The notes under the pieces were generated by a model. The model worked only from the letters and a program-made list of their open reading frames with translations, made no database searches and was not told the origin of the DNA. Both the position numbers and the translations under genes were made by a program. Shown here in pieces: positions 10,918 to 19,345 of a DNA stretch of 64,000 nucleotides (the stretch's first letter is position 1; each line of letters starts with the position of its first letter). The stretch is from positions 62,001 to 126,000 of the forward strand of contig DATJUX010000044.1 in assembly GCA_035502095.1 (NCBI GenBank), given 5' to 3'. This DNA is from JAKANT01 sp035502095. GTDB lineage: Bacteria; Pseudomonadota; Gammaproteobacteria; Burkholderiales; Burkholderiaceae_F.

Positions 10918-12306
10918 TCAGTGCGCCCCTTCGCGAAACATGATGACGCGAACGGTTTCGAAAAGGATCAGTACATCGAGGAACAGCGAATGGTTCTTCA
11001 CATAATAGAGATCGAACTGGAGCTTGGTCCGTGCGTCCTCGACCGAGGCACCATATGAGTACCTGACTTGCGCCCATCCGGTCAGGCCCGGTTTGACGCT
11101 GTGGCGCAGGTCGTAGAAGGGGATCTGCTCTTTGAGCTGAGCCACGAAATTGGGCCGCTCCGGACGCGGTCCCACGAAGCTCATCTCGCCCCGCAGTACG
11201 TTCAGCAGCTGGGGCAGCTCGTCGATACGCGTTTTGCGGATCAGGCGACCTACTCGCGTCACGCGCGGGTCGCCGACTGATGCCCACCGGGCGATGCCGT
11301 CCTTTTCCGCATCGTTGCGCATGCTGCGGAACTTCAGCACCGTGAACGGGCTTCCCGCCCGTCCGACGCGCTCCTGCCTATAGATGACCGGGCCCGGGCT
11401 CTCGAGCTTGATCGCAAGGGCCGTGAGAAGCATCAGCGGCAGGGTTACGACGAACAATACAAACGCCGCGAGCAGGTCGAATGCACGCTTGATCAGCGTG
11501 CGGAGACTCCCTTGCTCGAAGCCGTTCGCATAGATAAGCCAGCTCGCCTTCAGCGAGTCGATTGGCACTTCGCCACGGACTCGCTCGTAGAAGCCGGAAA
11601 GATCGGTCACGAGAATTCCGCGCACACGACACTCGAGCAGTTCACGCAGAGGGAGAACTCCGCCGCGCTGTTCACGCACCGCCACGATAACTTCCTTGAT
11701 GTCGAGCCGCTTGACGACCTCGATTAACGGGATCGAGCGCGGCACCATGCGGTCGTCCTCGACCACCGCGGCACTGGTGGAGCTGGTCTGATAGAAGCCG
11801 ACGACATCGAAGCGTGGGTGGCGCAGGGTCTTGAGACTCTCTTCCACAGTAACGGCCTCGGTCCCGGTGCCAACGATCAAGACCCGCTTGGCACCCACCC
11901 CAAGTCGGCTGAATACCTGAACCGACTGCCGCACCAGCACGAGGCCGCAGAACGCATACAGCAGCGCGTATCCGAGTACCGGCCTGAGGGGCGCCCCGTT
12001 CGGAAGCGCCGTGAACACGAGATATGCGACCGGAAGACCGATACCGAGGGCCAACACGATCCGGCCGACCGTCTGCGCAAACGTGGTGACACCGAATTCG
12101 CGTCGATACAACCCGAACGCGGAGATAAGACCTGTCATCAAGGCAGCAAATGTGGCCGCAGGCACCAGGGCCGTGGCCACATCCATGCCGTATGGAGACA
12201 GCTGAATGGCAACCGCGAGGAGGACCGAGGCGAAGAGCAGCAGACCCTCGGCCACGATCTGCACGACTGATCCGACCGGGACATGGTGACGAAATACCCG
12301 AACCAC
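10918..12306 (-). CDS. Polyprenyl-phosphate sugar-1-phosphate transferase (XrtA-associated, TIGR03013 type)
   Basis: A 462-residue polyisoprenyl-phosphate hexose-1-phosphate transferase. It would start repeat-unit synthesis by moving a sugar-1-phosphate from a nucleotide sugar to undecaprenyl phosphate at the inner membrane. Four N-terminal membrane segments lie before residue ~125, a CoA-binding-like domain (VLIVGTGTEA, about 143-152) is in the middle, and the catalytic C-terminal domain carries ESPGPVIYRQERVG, FRSMRNDAE and DELPQLLNVLRGEMSFVGPRP (split here by family convention). A GTG start at 12306 has a G-rich site upstream, and MVRVF-type N termini are usual in this family. It is divergent from the phosphatase-like gene. 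Confidence 0.93.
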   Translation of the reverse strand: MVRVFRHHVPVGSVVQIVAEGLLLFASVLLAVAIQLSPYGMDVATALVPAATFAALMTGLISAFGLYRREFGVTTFAQTVGRIVLALGIGLPVAYLVFTALPNGAPLRPVLGYALLYAFCGLVLVRQSVQVFSRLGVGAKRVLIVGTGTEAVTVEESLKTLRHPRFDVVGFYQTSSTSAAVVEDDRMVPRSIPLIEVVKRLDIKEVIVAVREQRGGVLPLRELLECRVRGILVTDLSGFYERVRGEVPIDSLKASWLIYANGFEQGSLRTLIKRAFDLLAAFVLFVVTLPLMLLTALAIKLESPGPVIYRQERVGRAGSPFTVLKFRSMRNDAEKDGIARWASVGDPRVTRVGRLIRKTRIDELPQLLNVLRGEMSFVGPRPERPNFVAQLKEQIPFYDLRHSVKPGLTGWAQVRYSYGASVEDARTKLQFDLYYVKNHSLFLDVLILFETVRVIMFREGAH

Positions 12307-12680
12307 TTGCCCCCCAAATCGAAGCAGTTCCCACCGAGGGCCATGATCGATGGCCCGCCTGTCATGCCGACCTGATGTACTGCCGCGCTCGGGACCGAGG
12401 CGCAGCGGAAAACACGGTACCGCTCGTTCTTGACAGCCGCTGGGGCGGATTCAGCAAACCGCCACCAGACTTTTGCGATTCATCAGTCTGGCATAACATC
12501 TCAGCGTGATCACGCCTTTTTGCTATTAGCATTTCTTATTGTGAAAATTCGGCAACGTCGCGACATCCGGATCAGCCAACGGACAGTTCAGCCGAATCGG
12601 TCGCCATCCCATCCGTCCTTCACATATCCAGTCGGTGGCCCCGCTGTTAGCATCATTGCGGCATCCGCGTCGAGCCGGAC
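12307..12680. promoter_or_regulatory. Divergent 374-nt intergenic region with A/T-rich core
   Basis: No gene is supported here. The region divides the minus-strand transferase/prs arm from the plus-strand phosphatase-like gene, so promoters for both are expected. The core at about 12490-12550 is much richer in A/T than its surroundings. It contains a perfect 12-bp palindrome GCGTGATCACGC (12504-12515) and a second one TGCTA-T-TAGCA (12521-12531), both operator-like. A weak plus-strand match to the sigma-54 GG-N10-GC pattern is at 12441-12456 (TGGGGCGGATTCAGCA). Exact start sites cannot be read from sequence alone. Confidence 0.5.
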
Positions 12681-14072
12681 ATGGCAACCCAACCCATCAT
12701 CCTCATCGAGTTCAATGAATTGTGCCCTCGACTGATCGAGCAGTGGGTCAAGTCGGGTGATCTTCCCAACTTCGCTCGCCTGCGGGCCAGTTCGACGGTC
12801 TGTGTCACGGAGGCCGACGAACTCAAGGCCCCCTACCTCGAGCCGTGGATCCAGTGGTACTCGCTCCATACCGGCGTGCCGTTCCGCGAGCACGGCGTGT
12901 TTCGCCTTTCCGAGGGTGCGAACAAACCGTTTCCCAGCGTGTGGGAGATGCTGATCGACAGCGGTCGCCGGGTCATGAACTTCTCCAGCATGAACTGCCG
13001 CGAGTTCAAGCATTCCGGCTCGGTCTTTCTGCCTGACCCTTGGAACGACGACCAGCATGCCTATCCGACTGAGTTGGAGACGTTTCGATCCTTCCTCGCA
13101 AAGGCAGTGCAGGAGCAAAGGGGCACACCGTGGAGTCGCGGTGAACTGATCAGGGTCTTTTCCTTTCTCCTGTCAAACGGCCTGCGCCCGGCGACCATCC
13201 TCGCGGCGCTGAAGCAACTGGCGGCTGAGCGCGTGTCCTCCACTCCGGTGGCCTGGCGCCGAGTACAGATCCTCGACTTGATTCTTCTCGACGTTTTCCT
13301 TCATCTTTATAGGAAGCACCGTCCCGAGTTCGCAACGTACTTCAGCAACAGCACGGCTCACCTCCAGCACGCGTACTGGCGCTACCTCGAGCCCGAGCGA
13401 TTCAGTGAACCCGTCTCCGATGCCGATCGGAGTGCGTACGCGGGCGCAGTCCGGTTCGGTTACGTTTCGATGGATCGGCAGCTCGGTCGCATCATGCGGG
13501 TCGCCGAGAGTCTCGGTGCGCGCATCATGTTCGCAACTGCGCTCAGTCAACAGGCCTATGTCGCCTTTGAGGGTCGCGGCGGGCGTCACTACTACAGGCC
13601 TCTCGATCTGGACGGGCTCCTGCAGCGCCTGCAGGTTCGTGCCAAAGTTATCCAACCGGTCATGGCACATCAGTACATCCTGACGTTCGCCACTCCCGAG
13701 GAGCGCAGGTCCGCGGAAGCCGCGCTGACGCTGCCGAGCGTCAACGGCAAGCAGCTATTCGACGTCGCGGATGGCGAAACCCCTGAGAAGCTGATCTTCG
13801 GATCACAGGTCTATGCCGCCCTTGCGAGCGACACAAAGATCGATTTCTCCGCCGATGGCGCAGCCGCACCGGAGAACTTCTTCGCCCATTTCCGTGAACT
13901 CGAGGCGACAAAGAGCGGCGGCCATCACCCCGACGGCTGCTTCTGGATCCAGACGGGCACGCATCGCGAGGTCAAGGACAAGGTTTCGATCCTGGACATC
14001 GCGCCAACGATCCTGCGCCACTATGGCCTCGCAGCGAGCGGGTTGCGAGGTCATCCACTCACGGTCGGGTGA
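12681..14072 (+). CDS. Alkaline-phosphatase superfamily protein (phosphodiesterase/transferase-like), function unknown
   Basis: A 463-residue cytoplasmic-looking protein. The N terminus IILIEFNELCP and the segment SLHTGVPFREHG resemble the metal-ligand and nucleophile regions of type I phosphodiesterases, with the Thr of HTGV as likely nucleophile. The C terminus ends with the family-type stretch ILDIAPTILRHYGL, after a histidine-containing HHPDGCFW segment. The usual first Asp ligand appears as Glu (IEFNE), which is unusual for this superfamily. No signal peptide or membrane segment is evident. It is the only gene between two minus-strand blocks and could act on nucleotide-sugars or phosphorylated glycan intermediates; this is inference. 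Confidence 0.65.
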   Translation: MATQPIILIEFNELCPRLIEQWVKSGDLPNFARLRASSTVCVTEADELKAPYLEPWIQWYSLHTGVPFREHGVFRLSEGANKPFPSVWEMLIDSGRRVMNFSSMNCREFKHSGSVFLPDPWNDDQHAYPTELETFRSFLAKAVQEQRGTPWSRGELIRVFSFLLSNGLRPATILAALKQLAAERVSSTPVAWRRVQILDLILLDVFLHLYRKHRPEFATYFSNSTAHLQHAYWRYLEPERFSEPVSDADRSAYAGAVRFGYVSMDRQLGRIMRVAESLGARIMFATALSQQAYVAFEGRGGRHYYRPLDLDGLLQRLQVRAKVIQPVMAHQYILTFATPEERRSAEAALTLPSVNGKQLFDVADGETPEKLIFGSQVYAALASDTKIDFSADGAAAPENFFAHFRELEATKSGGHHPDGCFWIQTGTHREVKDKVSILDIAPTILRHYGLAASGLRGHPLTVG

Positions 14073-14078
14073 GTCCGC

Positions 14079-14093
14079 GCGCCGTTCGGGCGC
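14079..14093. terminator. Hairpin between convergent genes
   Basis: GCGCC-GTTCG-GGCGC is a perfect 5-bp stem with 5-nt loop in the 24-nt gap between two convergent genes. No T-run follows on either strand. It could act as a weak bidirectional terminator; confidence is low. Confidence 0.3.
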
Positions 14094-14096
14094 TGC

Positions 14097-15323
14097 TCAG
14101 ACGAGCACCTCGACAGGTTCGGGATGACTGAGGAATCGAGTCGGGCTTGCGGTAAGTCCATAGGCGCCCGACTGGAGCACGACTATCAATGAGTCCGTGT
14201 TGGCAGCGCCAATCTCGACCCGATCGCCGAGCAAGTCGAGTGGCGTGCACAACGGGCCGACCACCGAAACGGTCTCCCGCGGTCCGCCGAAAACACGCGT
14301 GCCATTGCAGACCGGATAGTTCTTGCGTATCACCTGGCCGAAATTCCCCGACGCGGCAAGATGGTGGTGCAGACCGCCGTCGACCACGAGGAACACCTCT
14401 CCGCGCGAGAACTTGCGATCGATGACGCGCGAAACGAAGATCCCGGCTTCGCCGACGAGGTAGCGCCCCAGTTCGATCACGAGCCTGACACCGCCAAGCT
14501 CGCGACGCGCGCGCTGCACGAGCTGTGCGAGGTTCTCGCCGATTGGGCGAACGTCGAGCGGGGCCTCGCCCGGGAAGTACGGGATCCCGAAGCCACCACC
14601 AAGGTTTATCGACCGTAGCGGTGCCGGCGCAGACTGCGCGAGCCGCACACTCAATTCGAACGCCTTGACCTGCGCCTCGCTGATGGAAGCCGCGCGCAGG
14701 CTTTGCGACCCCGAGAAGATGTGAAAACCTTCGAAGGCAAGACCGCGTCGCGCGATTTCGCCCAGCGCGTCCGGCACGAGCTCGGCGTCGATCCCGAACT
14801 GTTTGGGCCCGCCGCCCATCTTCATCCCGGATGACTTGAGTTCGAAGTCCGGATTCACGCGTACCGCGACCCGCGCTGGCCGCGCAAGGCGTTGCGAGAT
14901 CTGTTCCAGCAGGACGATCTCCCGCATCGATTCGACATTAATCAGGATGCCCGCTGCGACCGCCGCGACCAGTTCCGGCTGTCGCTTACCCGGGCCGGCA
15001 AAGCTGATGGCATCCGGCACCGCGCCTGAATCGAGCGCAACGCGCAGTTCTCCTGCCGACGCGACATCGAGCCCGTCGACAACCGAGGCGAAATGCGCGA
15101 CGACCGCCGGCATCGGATTCGCCTTGACCGCGTAGTGCAGGTCGATTGAATTTGGAAGCGCCGCGCGCAGGTCGGAAACCCGCCGGCTGATCAACGCGCG
15201 GTCATAGGCATAGAAGGGAACACCGCCGACGCGGGCGGCGAGCTGGGACAGGCGAATTCCGCCGACCAGAAGCTCATCGTCCTGAACCGCGAACAGACCG
15301 AATCGCTGTCCGTGCTCGGTCAT
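14097..15323 (-). CDS. PLP-dependent decarboxylase, exosortase A system-associated
   Basis: A 408-residue fold-III PLP enzyme of the diaminopimelate/ornithine decarboxylase group, matching the exosortase A decarboxylase family (TIGR03099). The PLP lysine is in DLHYAVKANP (Lys67), and the C-terminal barrel shows SINLGGGFGIPYF-like sequence. It would decarboxylate an amino acid, but the substrate is not known. The ATG at 15323 overlaps the ligase stop (TGATG), so the two are coupled. The ligase, this enzyme, the ACP and the two hydrolases form a recurrent set in XrtA genomes, suggesting activation and transfer of an amino-acid-derived group. Confidence 0.9.
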   Translation of the reverse strand: MTEHGQRFGLFAVQDDELLVGGIRLSQLAARVGGVPFYAYDRALISRRVSDLRAALPNSIDLHYAVKANPMPAVVAHFASVVDGLDVASAGELRVALDSGAVPDAISFAGPGKRQPELVAAVAAGILINVESMREIVLLEQISQRLARPARVAVRVNPDFELKSSGMKMGGGPKQFGIDAELVPDALGEIARRGLAFEGFHIFSGSQSLRAASISEAQVKAFELSVRLAQSAPAPLRSINLGGGFGIPYFPGEAPLDVRPIGENLAQLVQRARRELGGVRLVIELGRYLVGEAGIFVSRVIDRKFSRGEVFLVVDGGLHHHLAASGNFGQVIRKNYPVCNGTRVFGGPRETVSVVGPLCTPLDLLGDRVEIGAANTDSLIVVLQSGAYGLTASPTRFLSHPEPVEVLV

Positions 15324-16921
15324 CACATGTTTCCCTGTTGCAGGTTGACAAAGTCGGCGGCCAGCGCCTTGCGGTCGATCTTGCCGTTTGGATTGCGTGG
15401 GAGTGATCCGGGACGGATATCAACGTGCGTTGGCACCATGTAGGCGGGCAGCCGGTCGCGGCAGCTGGATAGCAACGCTTGCGCCGAGAGCTCGGTCCCC
15501 GCCTTCGGCGTTGCCACCACGACGATCGCGTGACCGAGCGAAGGATGGGGCACGCCGAGCGCAGCGCACTCGCTCACGAGCTGGGTCGCATAGATCACTT
15601 CCTCGACCTCGTTCGGACTGACGCGATACCCCGAGGTCTTGATCATCTCGTCGCGCCGGCCGACGAAATAAAGGAATCCCTCTTCGTCCATACGAACCGT
15701 GTCACCCGAGAACACTGCGATCTCGGGCTGCACGAGGCCGGCTTCGCGCCCCGGAAGCGGCCGATAGCGCTCCGCCGTTCTCTCAGGATCGTTCCAGTAC
15801 CCCATCCCCACCAGCGCTCCGCGCTGAACGAGCTCGCCGGGTTCGTTTGCCGCGCATCGAGTGCCGTCTTCCCTCAGCACCAGTACCTCGGAGTTAGGGA
15901 TCGCCTTGCCGATCGAGTCCGGTCGTCGATCCACCTCGTCGGCCGGCAGATAAGTCGCCCGGAAGGCCTCGGTCAAGCCATACATGAGGAACACCTCGGT
16001 CTTCGGAAGCGCACCACGCAGCAGCTTCAACGTCTCGAACGGCATGCGGCCCCCGGTATTGGCGACATAGCGCAGGTGATCGGTGACCGTCCTCGGCCAC
16101 TTGAGCTGCGTCAGTTGGATCCAGAGGGGCGGCACTGCAGTCAGCCCGGTGACCTTCTCGCGCACGACCGCGTTCAACACGTCCTTTGGCAGCAGGTAAT
16201 TGATGAGTACAGCGCGCGCACCGGCGTGAAACGCGGTCGTGAGCTGGCTGAAGCCGGCGTCAAAGGACAGAGGCAGTGCTGCCAGCAACACGTCATCGCG
16301 CTGGTTGTCCAGGTAGCTCGCCACGCTCTGTGCTCCGGCGACCATGTTTCGATGCGACAGGACGACGCCCTTGGGCTTGCCGGTGCTGCCCGATGTGTAG
16401 AGGATCGACAGCATGTCGACGTCGATCACGCGGTGCCAGGGTGCCACCGCGGGCGCATTCGCGGCCGAAAACCATCCGTGGCAGGCCAGACCCGGCATCT
16501 GCTGCACGGGCGAGCCGGCTTCGGTAAGCACGACGTTGCGCAAGTCGTGGCATTGCGAAAGCGTGGGGGACAGCACGTTGAAGCGTTCACGCGAAGTGAC
16601 CAGCACCCGCACGTTGCAGTCGCGCAGGATGTGCCCGACCTGCTCCGGCTTCAGGAGCGGGTTGATCGGAACGAACACGCCGCCGGCAGCCGAAGCGCCG
16701 AACGCCGCCGCCACCATTTCGAACCGCTTCTCGAGATAGATCGCGACCCGCTCGCCGCGCTGCAAGCCAAGTCCGATCACGCCATCGGCGAAGCGCCGCA
16801 CCTCTTCGGCAAGCTGAGAGTACGTCAACGTCGCGGTGTCGTGAGTCAGCGCTGGCCGGTCCGGCTCTCGCTCGGCCGTGTCGAGGATCAGCTCATGGAG
16901 GAGATTCGCGGCTCGTTTCAT
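15323..16921 (-). CDS. AMP-forming acyl-CoA ligase/synthetase, exosortase A system-associated
   Basis: A 532-residue ANL-superfamily enzyme (TIGR03098 type) that should adenylate a carboxylic acid and pass it to a thiol, probably the neighbouring ACP. Core motifs are present: the P-loop-like A3 LYTSGSTGKPKG (about 175-186), A5 MYGLTEAF, A7 SGDTVRMDEEG, A8 GRRDEMIKTSGYRV, and the A10 lysine in NPNGKIDRKAL near the end. The start (ATG 16921, MKRAANLLHE) fits the family; the long open frame upstream is not coding for this protein. Substrate is unknown; an amino acid or short acyl group is plausible given the adjacent decarboxylase. Confidence 0.92.
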   Translation of the reverse strand: MKRAANLLHELILDTAEREPDRPALTHDTATLTYSQLAEEVRRFADGVIGLGLQRGERVAIYLEKRFEMVAAAFGASAAGGVFVPINPLLKPEQVGHILRDCNVRVLVTSRERFNVLSPTLSQCHDLRNVVLTEAGSPVQQMPGLACHGWFSAANAPAVAPWHRVIDVDMLSILYTSGSTGKPKGVVLSHRNMVAGAQSVASYLDNQRDDVLLAALPLSFDAGFSQLTTAFHAGARAVLINYLLPKDVLNAVVREKVTGLTAVPPLWIQLTQLKWPRTVTDHLRYVANTGGRMPFETLKLLRGALPKTEVFLMYGLTEAFRATYLPADEVDRRPDSIGKAIPNSEVLVLREDGTRCAANEPGELVQRGALVGMGYWNDPERTAERYRPLPGREAGLVQPEIAVFSGDTVRMDEEGFLYFVGRRDEMIKTSGYRVSPNEVEEVIYATQLVSECAALGVPHPSLGHAIVVVATPKAGTELSAQALLSSCRDRLPAYMVPTHVDIRPGSLPRNPNGKIDRKALAADFVNLQQGNM

Positions 16922-16973
16922 CGGTTGTCGTGTGCTCGTCCGGCGGTTGCCAGCGTTCGCGGCGCGGAGTTTC

Positions 16974-17657
16974 TCAACGAGGGTCAAGGAAGTAGACCGG
17001 TCGCATGTCGACACGCCACCCGAGATGGAAATGGGGTGCGATCGACGCGAACGATACCTGCAGCGGGCCGGCGACAAGGAAGACCGCGCCGCCCAGCCGG
17101 CGTGCGCCAAGGCGGGCATGCGCCGCGAGCGACGCCGGGTTGAATGCCGAGATGCGGCTGATCGTCCAGCGGTACCCGGCGGCCCGCAGGTCGCGGTGCG
17201 CGACCTCCCACAGGCGCGCAAAAAGCCGGCCGAGACGGAATTCAGGATCGACATAGACATCGAAGTCCCAGACGGCTGTCGCGGGGTTGAATCGGTAGCA
17301 GGAGCGCACCTCGTCCTCGAGATACTCGCGTTCCATGTACCAGAGGAATCCGACCAATCGGCCTGCCTTGACCGCCGCCAGGCAATGCGCTCCATCGCGA
17401 AAACGCTTCGCGATGACTTCTGGCGGCCGGGGAAACTGGGCGACGAGGGGATCATCTCGTCCCAGGCGTCGTAACTCGATGCTCCCGCTGCGTCCTGGCG
17501 CCACGCCGTCTTCAGGGGCAACCGGTTGCGCCACGAACTGGTAGTTGATGAGGCGCAGCGCCCCGAACGACACGCGTTCGAGTGCGCGCGCGATCGCATA
17601 GCACGCAGCCGCCCTCAAGCCGAGTGTCTTCGCCAGTTGCCGAGTCGATGCGAACAC
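16974..17657 (-). CDS. GNAT-like N-acyltransferase
   Basis: A 227-residue protein resembling GNAT acyltransferases. The C-terminal half shows the WDFDVYVDPEFR strand followed by a pyrophosphate-loop region (GRLFARLWEVAHRDLR) and a closing SAFNPASLAAHARLGA helix, typical of GNATs. The first ~40 residues form a basic or hydrophobic helix. It lies 52 nt before the ligase gene and 32 nt after the glycosyltransferase, so it belongs to this operon. It could transfer an activated acyl group to an amino sugar or peptide; the acceptor is not visible. The start is a GTG with a GAAGG just upstream. Confidence 0.75.
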   Translation of the reverse strand: MFASTRQLAKTLGLRAAACYAIARALERVSFGALRLINYQFVAQPVAPEDGVAPGRSGSIELRRLGRDDPLVAQFPRPPEVIAKRFRDGAHCLAAVKAGRLVGFLWYMEREYLEDEVRSCYRFNPATAVWDFDVYVDPEFRLGRLFARLWEVAHRDLRAAGYRWTISRISAFNPASLAAHARLGARRLGGAVFLVAGPLQVSFASIAPHFHLGWRVDMRPVYFLDPR

Positions 17658-17689
17658 GAGCCTTCACCAACTCCCGACGCGAGCGAGGC

Positions 17690-18910
17690 TCATCGCGCGG
17701 CAACGCGATCGAGCAAGGTGGCAAGCTCGCGCGTGCGGCTCTCGCGACTGCATGCGGCGACTGCGGGCGCGGAGGGCACTGCACCGCCGAGGTCGGTCAG
17801 GAATTCGGGAAGAATCCTCTCGATGGCAACGGCGTCGTCGAGCGGCGCGATGTAGCGAACGCCGCAACGCCGCAACAGATCCGCCGTGTCCCCGTTGGGA
17901 TCCGTCAACGCCAGCACCGGTCGATGCGTCCGCAGGTACTCGTATGCCTTGGCCGGGATCTGTTCATTGCAGTTCGATGCCTGCAGCACCAAAAGAGCGT
18001 CGGCGCGGTGCATTTCCTCGAGCGCCTCCCGATACGGCAGCGGCGGCGCGAGATCGATCAGATCCGCGACGTCGTGCCGGCGCGCGAGGTCGCGCAAGAG
18101 ATCGTCGTGCGCGGACGCACGAAAGCGCACCAGGAGGTCGCCGGCCCGACCGCTCCGCTTGAGTGCCGCAAGCGCCGCGAGCAACTGCCGTGGATCGCGT
18201 TCGGACGGATAGACGATGCCGCTATGGAGAAGCGTCCGCCGCCCCGGCACCAGCGGCGCCCCGGTGCTCGGGATACCCGCGTAGCTCTGTTCGTCGAAGC
18301 CGTTCTCGATCACGGTGATCCGGTCTGCGGCTCCCGGATACCGCCGCTGATACATCGCGGCAGCGCCGCGGCTGACGAAGACACTCGCGGCGGCCCGCTC
18401 CACTGCATTGCGCTCAATCCTTTCGAACGACCGCCAGGTCGCAGGGTCTTCCGGGTATCCGTCCTGCGCCATGGGATCGCGAAAGTCGGCGACCCACGGC
18501 AACCCGCTCAGGCGCGAGACCCAGCGGCCGACGACGTGCGCGGTGGCGATCGGATAGGTGCTCCAGATCGCCACCGGACGGTACCGCTTGATAAGCCTCA
18601 GCCCGGCCGGGATCGCCGACAGCGCCCAGATGATCCAGCGATCGGGACGGGCGAGCACGGCGGGGTAGCGGCCATGAATTGCCAGGTGGCGAGCCGAGTT
18701 CAACGCGAACGAGCGGCGAACGACCAGGTCCGCCGGGACTTCTCGCATCAGGTCATCCGAGGTCCGATCGAATGCGCGCGGAGAAGCGGTGAGTACGAGC
18801 GGCTGCCAGTCGTGCTCGGGCAGGTACTGAGCGAATCGAAGCGTGCGCTGAATGCCACTGCTGCCCGCAAGCGGCGGAAAATGAAAGGCGATCATCAGCA
18901 CCGGTCGCAT
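17690..18910 (-). CDS. Glycosyltransferase family 4-like protein
   Basis: A 406-residue GT-B glycosyltransferase. The N terminus MIAFHFPPLAGSSGIQRT is the acceptor-domain glycine-rich start of GT4 enzymes; the donor domain has TVIENGFDE, HSGIVYPSERDP and the E-containing AKAYEYLRTHRPVLAL segment that replaces the usual EX7E signature. It should add one sugar to the lipid-linked repeat unit at the cytoplasmic membrane face. ATG 18910 was chosen; a TTG seven codons earlier has no ribosome site. It heads a minus-strand set (GT-GNAT-ligase-decarboxylase), divergent from the acyl carrier protein. Confidence 0.87.
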   Translation of the reverse strand: MRPVLMIAFHFPPLAGSSGIQRTLRFAQYLPEHDWQPLVLTASPRAFDRTSDDLMREVPADLVVRRSFALNSARHLAIHGRYPAVLARPDRWIIWALSAIPAGLRLIKRYRPVAIWSTYPIATAHVVGRWVSRLSGLPWVADFRDPMAQDGYPEDPATWRSFERIERNAVERAAASVFVSRGAAAMYQRRYPGAADRITVIENGFDEQSYAGIPSTGAPLVPGRRTLLHSGIVYPSERDPRQLLAALAALKRSGRAGDLLVRFRASAHDDLLRDLARRHDVADLIDLAPPLPYREALEEMHRADALLVLQASNCNEQIPAKAYEYLRTHRPVLALTDPNGDTADLLRRCGVRYIAPLDDAVAIERILPEFLTDLGGAVPSAPAVAACSRESRTRELATLLDRVAAR

Positions 18911-19003
18911 CGTCTTTTCTGAATCCTGCAAGGCAACGCGGCGGGCACAATCCGCTTGCGGTCGATCCGCCTGAAAAAAGGGATGGGAATTCGCGGCTCG
19001 GGC

Positions 19004-19020
19004 GGTTTGCCTTGCAAACC
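19004..19020. promoter_or_regulatory. Perfect inverted repeat, candidate activator site
   Basis: GGTTTGC-CTT-GCAAACC is a 7-bp perfect dyad with 3-nt spacer in the divergent region between the glycosyltransferase and ACP operons. Its centre is about 47 nt upstream of the start expected from the -10 box at 19047, a usual activator position. It is not seen elsewhere in the window. Confidence 0.5.
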
Positions 19021-19046
19021 ATATCCCGTATTTGCGTTACGTCTCG

Positions 19047-19052
19047 TATACT
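19047..19052 (+). promoter_or_regulatory. Candidate -10 box for the ACP operon
   Basis: TATACT matches the sigma-70 -10 consensus in five of six bases and lies 42 nt before the likely TTG start at 19094. The -35 region (TCCCGT, 19024-19029) is poor, which fits a promoter needing an activator bound at 19004-19020. Confidence 0.45.
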
Positions 19053-19093
19053 AGCCGGCCGCGCCCGGATTGGCGAGGGCTAAGGACTTCAGA

Positions 19094-19345
19094 TTGGGCA
19101 CTGAACAGAAGGTCAAGCAGATTCTTTCGAGCGTCTTGAACCTGGGCGACCGCGTGGCGAAGTTCGACGCCTCGACGCCGTTGCTTGGCGCGGTTCCTGA
19201 GTTGGATTCGATGGCCGTTGTCTCGCTTCTCACGGCGCTGGAAAACAAATTCGGGTTCACGATCGACGATGATGAAGTCGACGGACGGACGTTCGCCAGC
19301 ATGGGAAACCTGGTCGCTTTTGTCGAAGGCAAGCTTGCGGCCTGA
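19094..19345 (+). CDS. Acyl carrier protein, exosortase A system-associated
   Basis: An 83-residue acyl carrier protein. The phosphopantetheine attachment Ser39 lies in ELDSMAVVSLL, a variant of the ACP DSL motif, followed by the acidic helix TIDDDEVDGRTF. It should carry the group activated by the ligase encoded divergently. I chose the TTG at 19094 because AAGGA precedes it by about 9 nt; a second TTG at 19070 would add eight residues. The gene is the first of a three-gene set; its end overlaps the hydrolase 2 start by 11 nt. Confidence 0.88.
   Translation: MGTEQKVKQILSSVLNLGDRVAKFDASTPLLGAVPELDSMAVVSLLTALENKFGFTIDDDEVDGRTFASMGNLVAFVEGKLAA

Noticed and set aside
12441..12456. TGGGGCGGATTCAGCA as a sigma-54 promoter
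   Set aside because: Correct GG-N10-GC spacing but poor match in CAC and TT positions; kept only as a weak note.
18944..18961. GGGCAC...CTTGCG as a sigma-54 promoter for the ACP operon
   Set aside because: GG to GC distance is 12 nt, outside the required 10; the downstream TATACT explains the promoter better.
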